A stretch of 64,000 bases of DNA from Henckelia pumila (Eukaryota > Streptophyta > Magnoliopsida > Lamiales > Gesneriaceae), in the NCBI RefSeq assembly GCF_033568475.1, contig NC_133121.1, positions 6,758,001 through 6,822,000 of the forward strand. Reading direction: 5' to 3'. Below the pieces are notes generated by a model that did not search any database, was not told where the DNA came from, and was given only the letters and a program-made list of their open reading frames with translations. Positions 24,511 through 40,422 of this stretch are shown piece by piece. The position numbers and the translations under genes were made by a program. Each line of letters starts with the position of its first letter. The first letter of the stretch is position 1.

Positions 24511-24897
24511 GACATCGTTTGGTCTGAGGTATGGTATAAGTAATATATAGATAAGTAATATAATGTAATAAAAAATAAATAAGAAATGATAGTTAAAATA
24601 GTATTGGATTTGATTGATAGATTATAATTTATTTGATTTGATTGATTAAATTTTATATAAAAATGTTAAATGATTTTTTTGTCTTTTTAACAATAAAATA
24701 AATAAAAATTATATTATTTATAAGGGGTAATATAATAATTTGAATTCAATGATTTGATTGACGTGAGATAAATAATTAATGATTTGATTGATGTAAAATA
24801 AATAGTTAATATATGTATAAATAATATGATGAAAAGAACGTAGGATATAATGAGATGAGTTATACATATATTAATAATATGGTGAAGAAACGGTGCC
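24511..24897. mobile_element. Tourist-like MITE, 387 bp
   Basis: Flanked by TAA (24508-24510 and 24898-24900). The ends GACATCGTTTGG and AAACGGTGCC are imperfect inverted repeats (about 8 of 10 match). The body shares GTAATATATAGATAAGTAAT and GATTGATAGATTATAATTTA with a second copy near 51.7 kb in the opposite orientation. Confidence 0.7.
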
Positions 24898-24900
24898 TAA

Positions 24901-25306
24901 CTACATTTTATCTATTCAATTGTTTAAAAAAAACTATACAAACTATTTAATATAATATCAATATTTATAAATTTCTGTTATTTATGCATTCAATAAATTA
25001 TTACCTATGCTTAAAAATTATAATTAAAATTTTATTACACACGCACACATATATATAAATAATCACAATGTCACTCTAAAACCAAAATTCAACACTTGTT
25101 CAAAAATCAAAATATCAAGTACGAAATGCAAGACGTTAAAATCGGATCCCGTTGACTAAAAAGCTTGTTCCCACCTCACACCAAAGTCGCGTTTCTGTTT
25201 CAACTTTCATAACAGCAAAATGGGACTCGAATCATAATTGGACGTAAATTACTAAAAGTCGAACGAACGTCGGATTTACGGATCGAAAGAACCAGCAGCG
25301 GCAGAG
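24901..25306. other. Upstream region of the hexokinase-like gene
   Basis: AT-rich, no recognised repeat. No convincing TATA box close to the ATG at 25307. Confidence 0.4.
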
Positions 25307-28231
<2,925 letters not shown>

Positions 28232-28465
28232 TATTATTTCTTATTTTTCTAGAGCTAGTTTAGTGTTTTATTATATGATATGATGATACTTTTGACAATT
28301 TATCATTTATTTGGTATTTGTACGAGGTTTACTTTGAAGATTTCCTTTGAAAAATTGTTACATGATGATTGGGACGGATTCAGAAATTAGAATTGGGGTG
28401 GACTTGAACTTAATCAATAAATTATATATTAAAAAAAAGGTCATTGCATTGTACCACTCACAAAA

Positions 28466-28777
28466 AATAGAAAAATTGTGTTTTTGGTTATATATGTCTG
28501 TCTTTAGGATTTTGATCATCTATGTTGTCAAATTTCAATTTTAATCTGTTATCTTGGTTTTTTTTTTTCGCAGCTTTCATCTTTCTTTCCACTTGGCTCT
28601 GACTTGGAAACAATGCAGTACTGGTATGACACTGAAGTTTATAGTGTCACATTAGCACTTCCAATAAAAAAAGACAAGAATTACCAAAAAACATTGCGCG
28701 ATTAAAACTGAAATTTGATAACATAAATAATCAAAATCATAAAATGACAAATTTGCAACACCAAAATGTAATTTTCC
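28466..28777. mobile_element. MULE-type MITE, second and older copy
   Basis: Same order of blocks as the copy at 26610: GAAAAATTGTGTTTTTGGTT, TTTCAATTTTAATCTGTTAT, a GTGTCAC-containing centre, then AAAACTGAAATTTG and TAATTTTCC. It is more diverged than the others. It starts about 235 bp past the HKL3 stop codon, so it may lie in or near the 3' UTR. Confidence 0.75.
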
Positions 28778-28978
28778 TTCCAAAAATGTTGTGCACTAGA
28801 ATTAAGAAGATGGGTTAGGCTTCCGGTGTCAAAATTAAGTATTATATATTGAATTAAGTAAAACAACTTACATATGTAATAAAAAAAATTTGGGGGTGAG
28901 CTACAACCTAAACTAGCCTAAGCTAAATCCGTCCTTGCATGATGAGAATAGTTACACACACAAATGCATGTTATATTT

Positions 28979-29025
28979 AAAATTACAAAACTATAACAAT
29001 AAAAGTATCATAGTTTTGTAATTTT
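28979..29025. repeat. Short hairpin
   Basis: AAAATTACAAAACTAT and its exact complement ATAGTTTTGTAATTTT are separated by about 15 nt. It could be a tiny MITE or a palindromic relic. Confidence 0.7.
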
Positions 29026-29242
29026 TCAAAAATAACGTGTGACATATATAACTTTTATTGTACATATGTTATTACTTGCCATGAAGACGATGTTGTTGCA
29101 ATTTGTGTAGTTAATGATGTAATTGGTACGTGATTGACCACTAACGTTAACGTGGTAATAGAGAATAAATCAATCTTTGTAAAGGAAACCCCGTCTCAAA
29201 TCAAAATTTAAATATTTAATAGGGTTTTGTAAATTATTGTTA

Positions 29243-29555
29243 AGAAAAATTATTTTTTTGGTTGTGTATGTATGTCACTTTGCGATTTCGGTTCTCTATG
29301 TTTTCATATTTCAGTTTTAGTCCGCTATCTGTGTTTTTTTAGACAAATTTTAGTCTTTTTTTATGTGACGCTGATGTGACATCAATGAGTGCTGATGTGG
29401 AATTGACGTGTATAGTAACATGTAAGAATTTTTTAAAAAAAAATGATTAAAATTGCCAAAAGTCGTAACATACAAAACTAAAACTGAAATCTGAAAACTT
29501 AGCGGATCGAAATTGCAAAAGACAAACACACAAGACCAAATTATAATTTTCCTTT
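29243..29555. mobile_element. MULE-type MITE, third copy
   Basis: Blocks GTCACTTTGCGATTTCGGTT, TTTCAGTTTTAGTCCGCTAT and CTGATGTGACATCAATGAGT match the 26610 copy closely, ending AAATTATAATTTTCC. No clear 9-bp duplication was found. Confidence 0.8.
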
Positions 29556-30671
29556 ACTATTATTATGATGTAAAATTACTAAAATCGTACGGTAAGTTGC
29601 CTTTTACGTACGAGATTTTAATATCTAATTAATCACTCGAAAATTTGATTGTAGTGCGATAAATTTATTGACTTTTTTTCTTTCTTTAAAAAAACTTGAA
29701 TATTAATATGTTACACCATATAAAATCCAATGTTCTAAAAGCACGAAAAAAAGAGAATAAAACATGAAATACCAATAGATTGTGGGGTGACCGCATTGGA
29801 GCAGTTTACCGAAATACATTACAATTAAACTTTCGTTACGTTTATTTAATTTTGTAAAACTTGAAACTTTATTACGATTTTATTGTATTTGACGTTTTGT
29901 TTTATAACTTACATAAAATTTATTTTTGCAAGGGTATTTTGGAATTCAAGACCACACTAGCTTGCCGGTCACATGCATGCATATTGTGGGCACGTAATAC
30001 ATGGTGATGGTGTCATCAAAACCATAGCTCACCGAAATTCCCTTTTAATCAATCACATGCAGATTAATTAGTTTGCATCTGAAATATATATGTAATTTTA
30101 GGACAAGTTCAATCCAGCAAGCACTAGAATCCAGAGACACAAAGTGGAATATATTCGATCTCGTGTTATAAAAACCAAATATCTTTTAGTTTTTTAGTAT
30201 TTTTAATTGTAAAATTGGAGACAAGTTTGGTGATATGGTGGACTTTGAAGAAGCATTGTCGAGCCATTTTGGAGTAAGTTAGAAGAAACTGCAAAAAGAA
30301 TTCTACAATACGTTTATACGTGACCTTACGTCGAGACAATTTGTACAACCAAGCCCACTCTAATAGGACAAAACATCATATAATATATACATATATGTAT
30401 ATATATATATATATATGATATTTTTATTTTTAGTATGAATTTCATCTGATGTAACATTATGGTGAAATTTGAAGCTACTCGAAAAATTCATGATGTGTGT
30501 CCAACATATGTGATCATCGAATGATTTTAAATACACTGAGTGAAATTCTCCATATTGCATGACAGAGTTGTCGAGGATATTTATCTTAACTTGTCACATT
30601 AGCCCTCCAACATTTTTTTTAATGGAAACTTGTAAAATTTTATTAATGAGTATCACGAGTTACAAGTCCAT
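29556..30671. other. AT-rich spacer
   Basis: No gene seen. The part 30390-30416 is an AT/GTATAT microsatellite. Otherwise unassigned. Confidence 0.45.
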
Positions 30672-30917
30672 CTATTGAAATATTGTCTCACATCGGTATG
30701 ATAAAGTTTCCTGAAAGTCCTTAATATAGACAAAGACAACTCTCACCACTTGAGATAGCTTTTGAGTTGAGTTAGATCCGAGTCAATTTCTTAACATGGT
30801 ATCAAAGCTCAGGCCCTCCGTGTATATATGTTGGACCGCCCATAATTGGGCTACTTATACGTAGGTCACTCGTTAATATCTCCATGATCCAGATGTTTAT
30901 TTTTGGGTGTGTCTATT
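30672..30917 (+). mobile_element. TRIM-type LTR remnant with primer-binding site
   Basis: ATATTGTCTCACATCGGTAT starts a short LTR-like segment of about 125 bp ending TTAACA at 30796. It is followed at once by a primer-binding site of the initiator-methionine tRNA class (30797 onward) and a short internal stretch. This is the common plant terminal-repeat-in-miniature pattern. It stops at the neighbouring solo LTR; no second LTR was found. A broken fossil. Confidence 0.7.
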
Positions 30918-32760
30918 TGTGGGGACCCGGGTTGCTAATCTTATCTTAGGGCAATTTATTGTAATTAACAATTAAACAAGTACTTAAAAGAATTAACGAA
31001 ACAAGAGCTAAAAAAAAAAATTTTGTTTTACAAGCTTCTAAACATAATAAACATAAACTAGCATGTATTCAAGCCATAATATACAAAGTTCTTGTATCAC
31101 TTCTAGCATGGTTCAACAACATAAAGTACAAGTCGTGCTACTTAAGCCCGTGTCCTCACTTGCTATGCCTCAATCTCGAGCTATCCTTGTCTTTTCTGAC
31201 TAGCTCCTGCCCCACCTATTGCCATGCACACATACAAAACAAAGCAATAGCCGGATAACTCCGGTGAGAATAAAATCCCAGTATAAACAACTTTAAACGC
31301 GAGATAATAAACGTAAATGCAATGCAAATGGCAAAGGAAGGCTATCAAGCTGATATCAATAAAACTTAGTTCTTTGGGATCCCGAGGAATAAAATAACTA
31401 TCAAACCACCGATACTCCCATTCGAGGCGGCATCAAGTATTTTAGTCCTCTGACTTTGGTACAACTATAGTGAGTCTTCTGGCTCTGAACATAAATCCAT
31501 ATTATGTGCCATGAGTCAAGCTGACTCTAGAAATAAATTTACAGTCCATGCCACTCACTACAGCTCTCCAAACGTCATCTGCACTCTAGGCGATGGCTGC
31601 CCTCTGTGCTATTAAGGCTGGAGTTCAAGATGAATGCAACATAAGCTGTATGCATTAAAAGCTATAAAACACATCTTGAACAACTAAGCATATAAGCAAA
31701 CAAAGCAGTACAAACAAATAATCACATAAGAAATATAAAGAAACAAGTATGTGATTGACATGGGAATACTTGAAATGAAAGCTATTTCAAGCGTTCTATC
31801 CCATCTGAATTTGCTGTCATTTATACCTTTCGATGTCGTGTCTGACAGTACTTCAAGTCTGAAAACATCATAGTAAAACCATCTATCAAAATCTGTTCCA
31901 AAGCATAACAAAATTTCAACTAAAGAACTTCAAACCTTCTAAATCGTTCTCGATTCGAATCGACAATCTCGAGTTCGGAACACTTTGATCAAATCTGAAA
32001 AATAGTAGATACAATCTAACCATATCAAATTCCAACTCTAATCATGCTTTGTTCAATCAATAAGAGCAAAATCTTGACAATTTGCAAATCGGCGGCATAA
32101 CGACTAAAACCGGCAATCCAAACAATATCCCAATCAATCCAACAATCCAGATAACTTATAATCTCTAACATATCATCTCATTACCATAAAAATCAGTATC
32201 AATCAAACATGATAGTGTTCGAATTATTCTTCCCAAATTCATATAAAATCCGAACGACAGTCTTTTTCCGAACCGTCTGCGAATACACGATCGGTACAGC
32301 TGATATACGCATATATGATAAAATCATAATTTTCCATCTTCAACATAAAAATAAAATCTGAGATATGTAAATAAAACATGTACCAAATCGAAGGTCTCGA
32401 AGCTGTGATCGCAGATATATATTTATCTGGAATTTCTGATAACCGGAACGCAAGTTATCGGAGCTTTTGCGGATAAAAATGACTTGGGACAAGGGTTCAG
32501 CCGATGTTCTGCCTCTTTTCTTTTCTTTTGCTGATAACACACGTGAATTGCATATGAAGCAAGTGGAAAAGATGATAAATATAAGCATATTTGCAGTTTA
32601 GTCCCTGAACTTTTGGCTATTTGCAATTCAGTCCCCGAAAAAGCGATTTAATTCAATTTCAATCCTTTCCAATTTAAGAATATTAGAATTTAATTCTAAA
32701 CTCTAAATATTCCCAAATTAAATATTCTCGGATTAAAATTAAATAATCCCGGGCCTTACA
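30918..32760 (-). mobile_element. Solo LTR, 1843 bp
   Basis: The ends TGTGGGGACCCGGG and CCCGGGCCTTACA are near-inverted repeats. A perfect 5-bp target duplication CTATT flanks it (30913-30917 and 32761-32765). The orientation is inferred from the TGTAAGGCCCGGG end on the minus strand. No internal domain remains. The intact duplication suggests a moderately recent insertion followed by LTR recombination. The superfamily (Ty3/Gypsy) is inferred from its length and style. Confidence 0.78.
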
Positions 32761-33109
32761 CTATTTCTGGCCATTAGATCAATGATTTAGACATTTTCTT
32801 ATGAATAAGATATTTTTTAAAAAAAAAATTAAGTCGTTATTCTTTTTTTTTTTGAGAAAATTAAGTCGTTAATCAATCATGAGTTAAAATAGAAATTGTA
32901 GCCTATGTTTATTGGAAATTAAATGATAATGATAATAATAATTAACTGAATGAGCTAGGTTAATTAATCTATATATATATATAATAACTGAGTTTTTGCC
33001 AAATATAGTAAAATCCCGCCAAAAATTTTTAGCTAAAAAAGGAAAAAAAACACTACTTATTTCTATTTATATTTTAAATGCAAAGAAACATATTTCAAAT
33101 CTTTTCATA

Positions 33110-33110
<1 letters not shown>

Positions 33111-33143
<33 letters not shown>
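33111..33143. repeat. (AT)n microsatellite
   Basis: Uninterrupted AT run inside the Helitron; a similar run is at 33607-33638. Confidence 0.95.
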
Positions 33144-33147
<4 letters not shown>

Positions 33148-33607
33148 GATAAAAATATTTCACAGATATAATTGACTCAAATTTGCATAGTTTATAATAT
33201 TTTTATTTGCTAAAAAATTTGCACATTAAAAAGTGGATAAATAAATACAAGTATAATAATAAATAAATTATCATTTTAAAATTTGCTTAATCACTCTATA
33301 CAAATTTATTAATTTTATGAATCTGTATTTATCAAATAAATGCTTTAATATATAAAATATTTAAAATTTTTGTCGTTGAATTTTTAAAATGAATTACAAT
33401 AGAAGATTTAATATACGAAATGAAATAATTACCTAATTTACTTTTAACATTTAAAAAGTCTTTCAATTTCGGAGATTGAATTTTCTTAAATAGAATACAA
33501 TATTATAATTAATAATATGAAAGATTGAGCACGGATTGAATTTTTAGATTTTAATTACTAAATTAAATCACAATATTAATATAACAAAACATTCCATAAT
33601 ATTTGCA

Positions 33608-33640
<33 letters not shown>

Positions 33641-35712
33641 AATTAAAATTACACAACATTATTTACATTATTCCCTAATTTCAGCATTTTTTTTATAATA
33701 TTTGCTTTTAAAAAAAATTAAAAATAAAAAATAAATATTTAAAATAAAATCCAACAGAAGATTCGGAAATAAAAATTTTCAGAACAAAAATGGGAAAAAA
33801 TAGTTTTAAAAATCATACTTTTTAAAATTATATTAAATCAATTATTCTATATTTGGCATATTTTGATTATGGAGGATTTTCAAAAATTTAAATTTCAGGC
33901 TTAATCAAAATATTACGTAATGAAAAATTGCATAATATTTTAATTTTTAATTTTGTATAAAAAAACTATACAAAATCATAAATATAATTAAAACTATAAA
34001 AAATCACTATCTATAATTGCGAATTAGAAGCATACAAAATCATTACCTTAATTAAAATTATAAAAAATCACTACTAACTTCTCGGTCATTCTTAAATACA
34101 ACAAAATCTAAAAATTAAGAAAAATATAGAATAACTTAGGTTTAACAAAAATATAAAGCATTTCATATCTTGATTACGAAATTAAATCAAAATATTCATA
34201 TAATTAAACATACATAAATATAAGTAGATTTTTTGTCATTTTGGCAAAATTCTGACAAAAATATGTTGCTAAAAACGAAAATAAAAAATTTCATAATTAA
34301 ATTGCAATATTCACGTAATTAAAAATTTCATAACATTTGCAACTATTTATATACATATATATATACATGTAAAATTACACATGATTATTTTCATTATTCT
34401 TTGATTTCAGCTTTCCCTTTCTAATATTTGTTTAATTTTTTTTTTGTCATTTTTAGTAAAATCCCGCCAAAACTTGGTTTCTAAACAAAAATTTTGTGAA
34501 AATCGGAAAATAAATTGTTTTAAAAAATTATATCTTTTCAAATTATAAATCTTCATATTTGGCATATTTGGATTACGGAAAAATATTTACAAACTATTAT
34601 ATTTCTAAATTGAATCGTATTATTCATGTAATTAAAAATTTTATAATATTTACATATATTTATATACATATATATTCATTTAAATTACACAGAAATATTT
34701 AAAATATTTCATTATTTCAACATTTCATTCATCATATTTGCTTTCCAAAATATATAAAATTCATCAATTAAATTTTTTAAAAAATCCAACATAAGATTCG
34801 AAAAATATTTAATATAAATTTATACATAGACATATATATAGATATATATATATATACACACACACAGAATTCGGTAATATAATTTATATACATACATCTT
34901 TAAGATCTATAAATGTTATTATTAAATATAAATGTAATTTCTTAATATTTGCATAAATTAATATACATAAATATCATCCCGTTATATTTGCTTTCTAAAA
35001 CATCAACAATTCTTCATCTAATCACAATATTCATGTACAAAATTAAAAATTTGTAATATTGACATTTATTTATATACATATATATTCATTTTAAATACGA
35101 AAAATATTTACAAACAATTACAATTCCACATTTCTAATAAATATACAATATTTCAATTTGAAAACACTTATAATTACAATTAAAGTGCACTTTTAAAATA
35201 TATATTACATAATATTGCTAATTTACCATGTATGTGTGAATATATTTATAAACATATGTATCATAATATCAATAAACATTTAAAATACAAGATAAATGTT
35301 AAATATACATGGATATATGGATTAGATAATGGTTCTAATGTGAAAAAACAATACTAAGAAATACAGAATGTTTCATATTTACCATATATGTATAAATATA
35401 TTTATATATAAAATATATATCATAATATCAATAAAACATTTAAAATACCCGATAAATATTAAATATACATGTATATATAGATTACACAATGTTGTTAATT
35501 TATTATATATGTATACATCTTAACCAAGATTTCAACATTCCATATACGATAATTGATTTCTTTTTTAAAAAAATTAAAATCATATTTTAAGATTCGAAAA
35601 AAAAATCACATTTAATACATTCATATATTTATATGCACATACAATATTTTATTTCCAAAAAATTGAAAATTCCACCTCTATTTTTTTATAAAAAAAAACA
35701 ATCATGATTTTC

Positions 35713-35934
35713 CTAGGGGTGGAGTTTCGGTATATCGTATAAAAATATTTGTATAAAAAAATTCATACCGGTACAGATATCGAAATTCTAAAATTTTGGT
35801 ATGAAAAAAATCCATACTAATACCGTAGAGATAACGAAAAAAATTTGATATATCAAAAAAATGTTTATATATCGAAAAAATTTTGGTGCGGTATCTCAAA
35901 AAGTCGATATTTTGGTTCGATATCGCATCCCTAG
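35713..35934. mobile_element. hAT-like MITE nested in the Helitron, 222 bp
   Basis: The ends CTAGGGGTG and CATCCCTAG are inverted repeats of the CAGGGGTG-type used by hAT elements. The flanks GATTTTC and GATTTTTC look like an 8-bp duplication with one slip. The interior repeats GGTATATCG/CGATATCG phrases. Because it interrupts Helitron sequence it is the younger insertion. Confidence 0.65.
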
Positions 35935-36522
35935 ATTTTTCTGCACACAATTAAAAATTTAAAAATTTAACAAAACTGACCGAGCATTTCCAATATTGGT
36001 TTGAATAAACTTAATGTATAAATATATTTATGTGCAAAAAATATTATTTAACATGATCAACTACTTCAATAAAACAGTCACCAATCAATTGCAAACCAAA
36101 TGACACATTTGCTTCATGTTATTCGTGAACTATACCCTTCAGACTAGCATTGATCGTTGAAACACAGTTAGTATGTTGTTAAGATCTACTAGATCTCACA
36201 CGATAAAACCGTATTTTAAGTTGTTGATGTATACATAATTTTTTTTGATTTATTTTTATATTCTATCTATGTTCGTTCAAATGTTTAATCTTACTATTTT
36301 TTTATCATTAATTGTATAAAATAACATCATGTGCATCGCACGACACATTTTTTAAAGATTTTTTTTAAAGTTTTTAAAAGTATTTTTTAACATTATTATT
36401 ATTACTTATTGTAGAATTAAATTTTTTTATATTTTAATTTCATATTCAAAATTTTTATATTATCCAATTTAACCATATTATACATAATATATAGTCCGTG
36501 CATCGCACGGGTGAAATACTAG

Positions 36523-37200
36523 TTTAACAAAAATAATAGAGTTGCTTTATGGAGTGGGGACTGATTAGTCATTTTCTTGGCTGGGGCACTCATTAGGCAA
36601 AAAAGTAGTTCTCACTTCTCCCTCACAGTCTGTCGTTCGCCTGCTTGGTCCCGTGAAAGGGATGGCGCAATGAGGTCATTATTGTCTTTTCACTATATGT
36701 GAATTTAATTTAGAGGGGGTTAAATTGATAATAAGCCCAATTAATTGACTAATAATTGAATCCACACCAGTCAACCTTGTTTGACCACCTTTATCAAAAA
36801 CAAACCAATTCTTCATTTTTTATGTAGATGTAGTAGAGTTTCTAAAAATTATTTCTCAACTTTTTTTTTACAAAATTTATATATATGGAGTAAAATTAGA
36901 AGTATAACATAGTATGAGTCTAAGTGTTCACGAGAATATATCTACTTAACATAAAATGTTTTTTTATTCCATATGCAACATCCTGTAAGCCTAAGTGTTT
37001 ACAAGAATCTACTTATAAGTACTAATTACTTTCTCAGTTTATTTTATAATTGGATTTAAGAATTTTATGATCTTGAGAACTTGAACTAAGCATTTAATTT
37101 ATTAGCCACACATGAAAAGAAACACTGGAGTGTCTATTAACGATGTTTACAAGCCATATACCTACGTGAGTGCGACTGAAAGTGATCATATCATTGATTG
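36523..37200. other. Spacer after the Helitron
   Basis: The part 36530-36690 is less AT-rich (GAGTGGGGACTGATTAGTC, CACAGTCTGTCGTTCGCCTG) but shows no open frame of interest. Otherwise unassigned. Confidence 0.4.
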
Positions 37201-37253
37201 GAGAATAGCCCATGTACTAGATCCAACGGCCCATTTTTTTTTTTACATTTGAA

Positions 37254-37269
37254 ATGTTCGCGCGAACAT
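37254..37269. repeat. 16-bp perfect palindrome ATGTTCGCGCGAACAT
   Basis: Self-complementary and CpG-rich in an AT-rich setting. Identical 16-mer at 54184-54199 and a near copy at 54258-54273. Confidence 0.95.
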
Positions 37270-37430
37270 CTCAAATGCAAAACAAATTTGGTCATTGGAT
37301 CTCCATTCGGACAAAGCTCGAATGGCGTAGCATAGACTGCGCGAACGTACATCTCAAATACAAAACAAATTTGGTCATTGGATCCCCATTCGAATAATAC
37401 CCGAATGACGTAGCATAGACGGCTCTCATC
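37267..37430. repeat. 83-bp tandem duplication
   Basis: CATCTCAAATGCAAAACAAA through GGCGTAGCATAGACTG (from 37267) recurs from 37350 as CATCTCAAATACAAAACAAA through GACGTAGCATAGACGG, about 88 percent alike by eye. Each unit is preceded by GCGCGAAC. Confidence 0.85.
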
Positions 37431-38416
37431 GATAGACAATTTTTTAATGGGTCATTCAATAACGTCCATTTAAAAAAAAAAATCATTTGCACGACGAAAA
37501 GCAAGCACGTTTTCTTACCCATTTTAAAATTGAAGTAATTTTATTTTAAAAAATAAAATAAAAATGATAACTGCATGAGGAAGATGACAATGAAACTCGT
37601 GAAATTTGGAAATAATTGAACCATATCTTGATAATTTATAAATCTGATGATCAAGCATGTCATGGACAAATTAAATTAGTGAATAATATTTTTAAGATAA
37701 TAAACTATTTAAATAATTGATTTGAGCTTCAATCTTCGTCGGAGCTCAGACAGGCTACAGATGAGATCTCTGCTATATTTCAACAACTTTGCAGCATAGC
37801 ACCATAATCTGCTTACTATATCAATATGCATGTGACTCAGGTGATAGGTCGGTCACAAAAGAAAATAAATTCATTTTAAGATTATTTATATTTTTGAAAA
37901 AGCTTATAAAAGTACCACGTTATGATTATTTTTTAAAAAAACCTAAATCATATAATAATAATCTATATATATTATTTAAATTAATTTTTTACAATTTTTT
38001 TTAATGTAAATCACGTGACAATAATACTAATATTACTAGTATATATAATATAAGCCAGCTTACCATATTTTAAATATGATTTGGAAGTGCACCCAACTCT
38101 AAATAATCAAATTCAGTGTAAGTTTTGTTATTTTCTGGAATAGTTGTAAAAACATATATAATCTCTTTGATTTATTTAATTTTTATAATACTAAGAATTT
38201 TAATTAAATAATGGAGATAAATATTCGAATTGCGCATGATTAATTTCCGAAATTATCCATCACCATTTTTAGAAAACAATAATAACGACGATGATGGATC
38301 CTTACTATATATGATCTTGTAATGTAAGATAAAAGAAATTCGATTAATGAGCCTTTGATTTACTGGATGTATATTGTGAATGTGCTAAAATATAAAACGA
38401 TATTACTTAATATTAC
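37431..38416. other. AT-rich spacer
   Basis: Nothing recognised on either strand. Confidence 0.4.
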
Positions 38417-38419
38417 TTA

Positions 38420-38860
38420 CAGTGTATTTGGATTTATAAAGAAAATTGGATTTTGAATTTGGAATTCGAATTGTATTTGGTTTGAATTTGAATTTGCATT
38501 TCAAATTCATGGAATTGAAATTTTATTTTTGTGTTTGGTTAGAATTTTAAATATAATAGTGTGAATCGATAATATAATCTTTTAGATAAATGATATTTTG
38601 TAAATTTGTGAAGAAGACTTGAAACCTATGAGTCAGTTAAATAAATATATTTTTTAAAAAAATTTATTATTTTTTAAAAAACTTAAATCCTATGAAATAC
38701 CATGAAATTCGACCAATTTTATAAGAATTTTTATTTAATTAAATGAAATTTCATCAAATATCAATTTTATTTCGAAATCTATTTTACCACACACAAAAAT
38801 AATATTTTCGACTCCAAATCCCGTTAAATCTCATCGAAATCCTCCATGCTAGACATACTG
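38420..38860. mobile_element. Tourist/PIF-like MITE, 441 bp
   Basis: Flanked by TTA (38417-38419 and 38861-38863). The ends CAGTGTATTTGG and CTAGACATACTG are imperfect inverts. Subterminal sequence alternates GAATTTGGAATTCGAATT-like phrases, with the partly complementary GACTCCAAATCCCGTTAAAT near the right end. Confidence 0.6.
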
Positions 38861-38863
38861 TTA

Positions 38864-40422
38864 AAAAACAACATTTAGAGTCGGAATTCCGAAACAATCG
38901 TTAAATTCTGTGTTTTCTTGCAGTGTACAATCTGTCTTATTTATGAATATATTATGTCGTTAAGAATATCAAGTCATGAACTAGAAACATAAATGTGTTC
39001 TAGCATGTGCGGTAGCCGGTAGGGTATGTTCCGTCCTTATGAAATAACATTTTTAGAAATCGGGTCACGTTAATTTTTGTGTTATGTTTTACCATTTTTC
39101 TTGCGTAAATGTAAAGAGACTATGTCACTCAATGAATTTTAATTATAATTTATAAATTTATTATATCTTGAAAGACAACAATGTAACAGGGAGTTTTTCA
39201 ATAAATGGGAAAAACATACATGAGGCCCACGAGAAATTGTTATGTTTTTTTTTTATTGAAAAATATCATTACTTCTCTAAATATTTTAAAAAATAAATAA
39301 ATTATCATATTTCAATTTGTTCCTGTTTGAAAAAAAGGATGGAAAATTATATTTCTAGTTCATAATTACACGTTTTTTTATTTGTGATTATGCTGCTGGA
39401 TCGTTCAAGATTTGAATTTGAGAAACTATATATTTATCAGAATACAAGTGAGATATCAAAAAATGCTCACGTGTCATGTTACATTAAAAATCGTTGACAT
39501 AAAACTAGATATTGTTGATGTGATTGATGTCAAATCAGCGCCCAAATGAAAAAAAGACCAAACCTAGACAAAAAGTAAAAATTAAGAATAATGTTACATA
39601 TACATAGAGTGTTAAGCGTTGGATTATACTTAAAATTACATTATTATCCATGAACTTTATTTGGAATTTTTTTTTCAAAAATGCACGTAGGATAATCATG
39701 TAATTTTAATTGTAATGTGTAACTCAACGTGTAACATTCTGTATACATGTAACATTACATAAAAATTAATTGATCGAACTGTTAATCGTGGATTTGGGAT
39801 ACAACACAAGGAAAAAAAAATACAACGCAATTTATAAAACAAAAAATGTAAATTTTCCGGAAAAAAAAAAAGAAATTTTATTTGGTACATATGTATGCAT
39901 GTATTTTTTTTTAAAATCATATATGCATGTATATTAATTACAAAAAACTCTTGTGATACATTATCACAGGTCAATCCTGTGAGACGGATATTTGATCAAA
40001 TTCGATGCGACCTGACTTATAAAAAAATATTATTTTTATGTGAAAATATTATTTTTATCGAAACTATGAATTAACCGAATCGATGCGTTTCACATATATA
40101 AATTCGTGAGATAGTTAAATAATATATTTACTTTTATTTCTTAAATCAAAAATATTATTTTTGAATCAAATCATGAATTATGTGAAAATTGGGTCATTCG
40201 ACCCAGCAGAGGGGTAGATCTTGACATATGTGAAAAGGGTCGTAGGACCCGTGAAAATATTATCATACGATCGAAGATTTTATGAACAAAATGTAGAAAA
40301 CAAAAATACAAAGAACAAAAAAGTTGATTCCCTAGACAAACTTTATTAGATAAAGATAATTAAAATGGGGCCGTTCAATCTTTTTCCCTGATTCTACGGT
40401 CCACCTACACCATATGCTCAAA
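38864..40422. other. AT-rich spacer with a degraded GAGAC-type repeat
   Basis: The part 39975-40130 (CTGTGAGACGGATATTTGAT to CGATGCGTTTCACATATAT) matches the dispersed repeat also seen at 40997 and 61193. No genes. Confidence 0.45.

Larger units (their letters stand above)
32968..36522 (+). mobile_element. Helitron, non-autonomous, about 3.55 kb
   Basis: The 5' end TCTATATATATATATAATAA follows an A, with GTAAAATCCCGCCAAAA shortly inside as in other plant Helitrons. The 3' end has the hairpin CCGTGCATCGCACGG about 8 nt before ACTAG, followed by host T. The interior is very AT-rich with internally repeated phrases (ATTTGGCATATTTTGATTA, AATTAAAAATTTCATAATAT, TTTATATACATATATATTCA) and no Rep/helicase gene. 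A GTGCATCGCAC hairpin at 36330-36340 may be a second, internal 3' end. Assignment of this 5' end to this 3' end is inference. Confidence 0.65.

Noticed and set aside
37254-37440. CRISPR-like array because of short direct repeats
   Set aside because: Only two 83-bp units without spacers, in a plant nuclear sequence.
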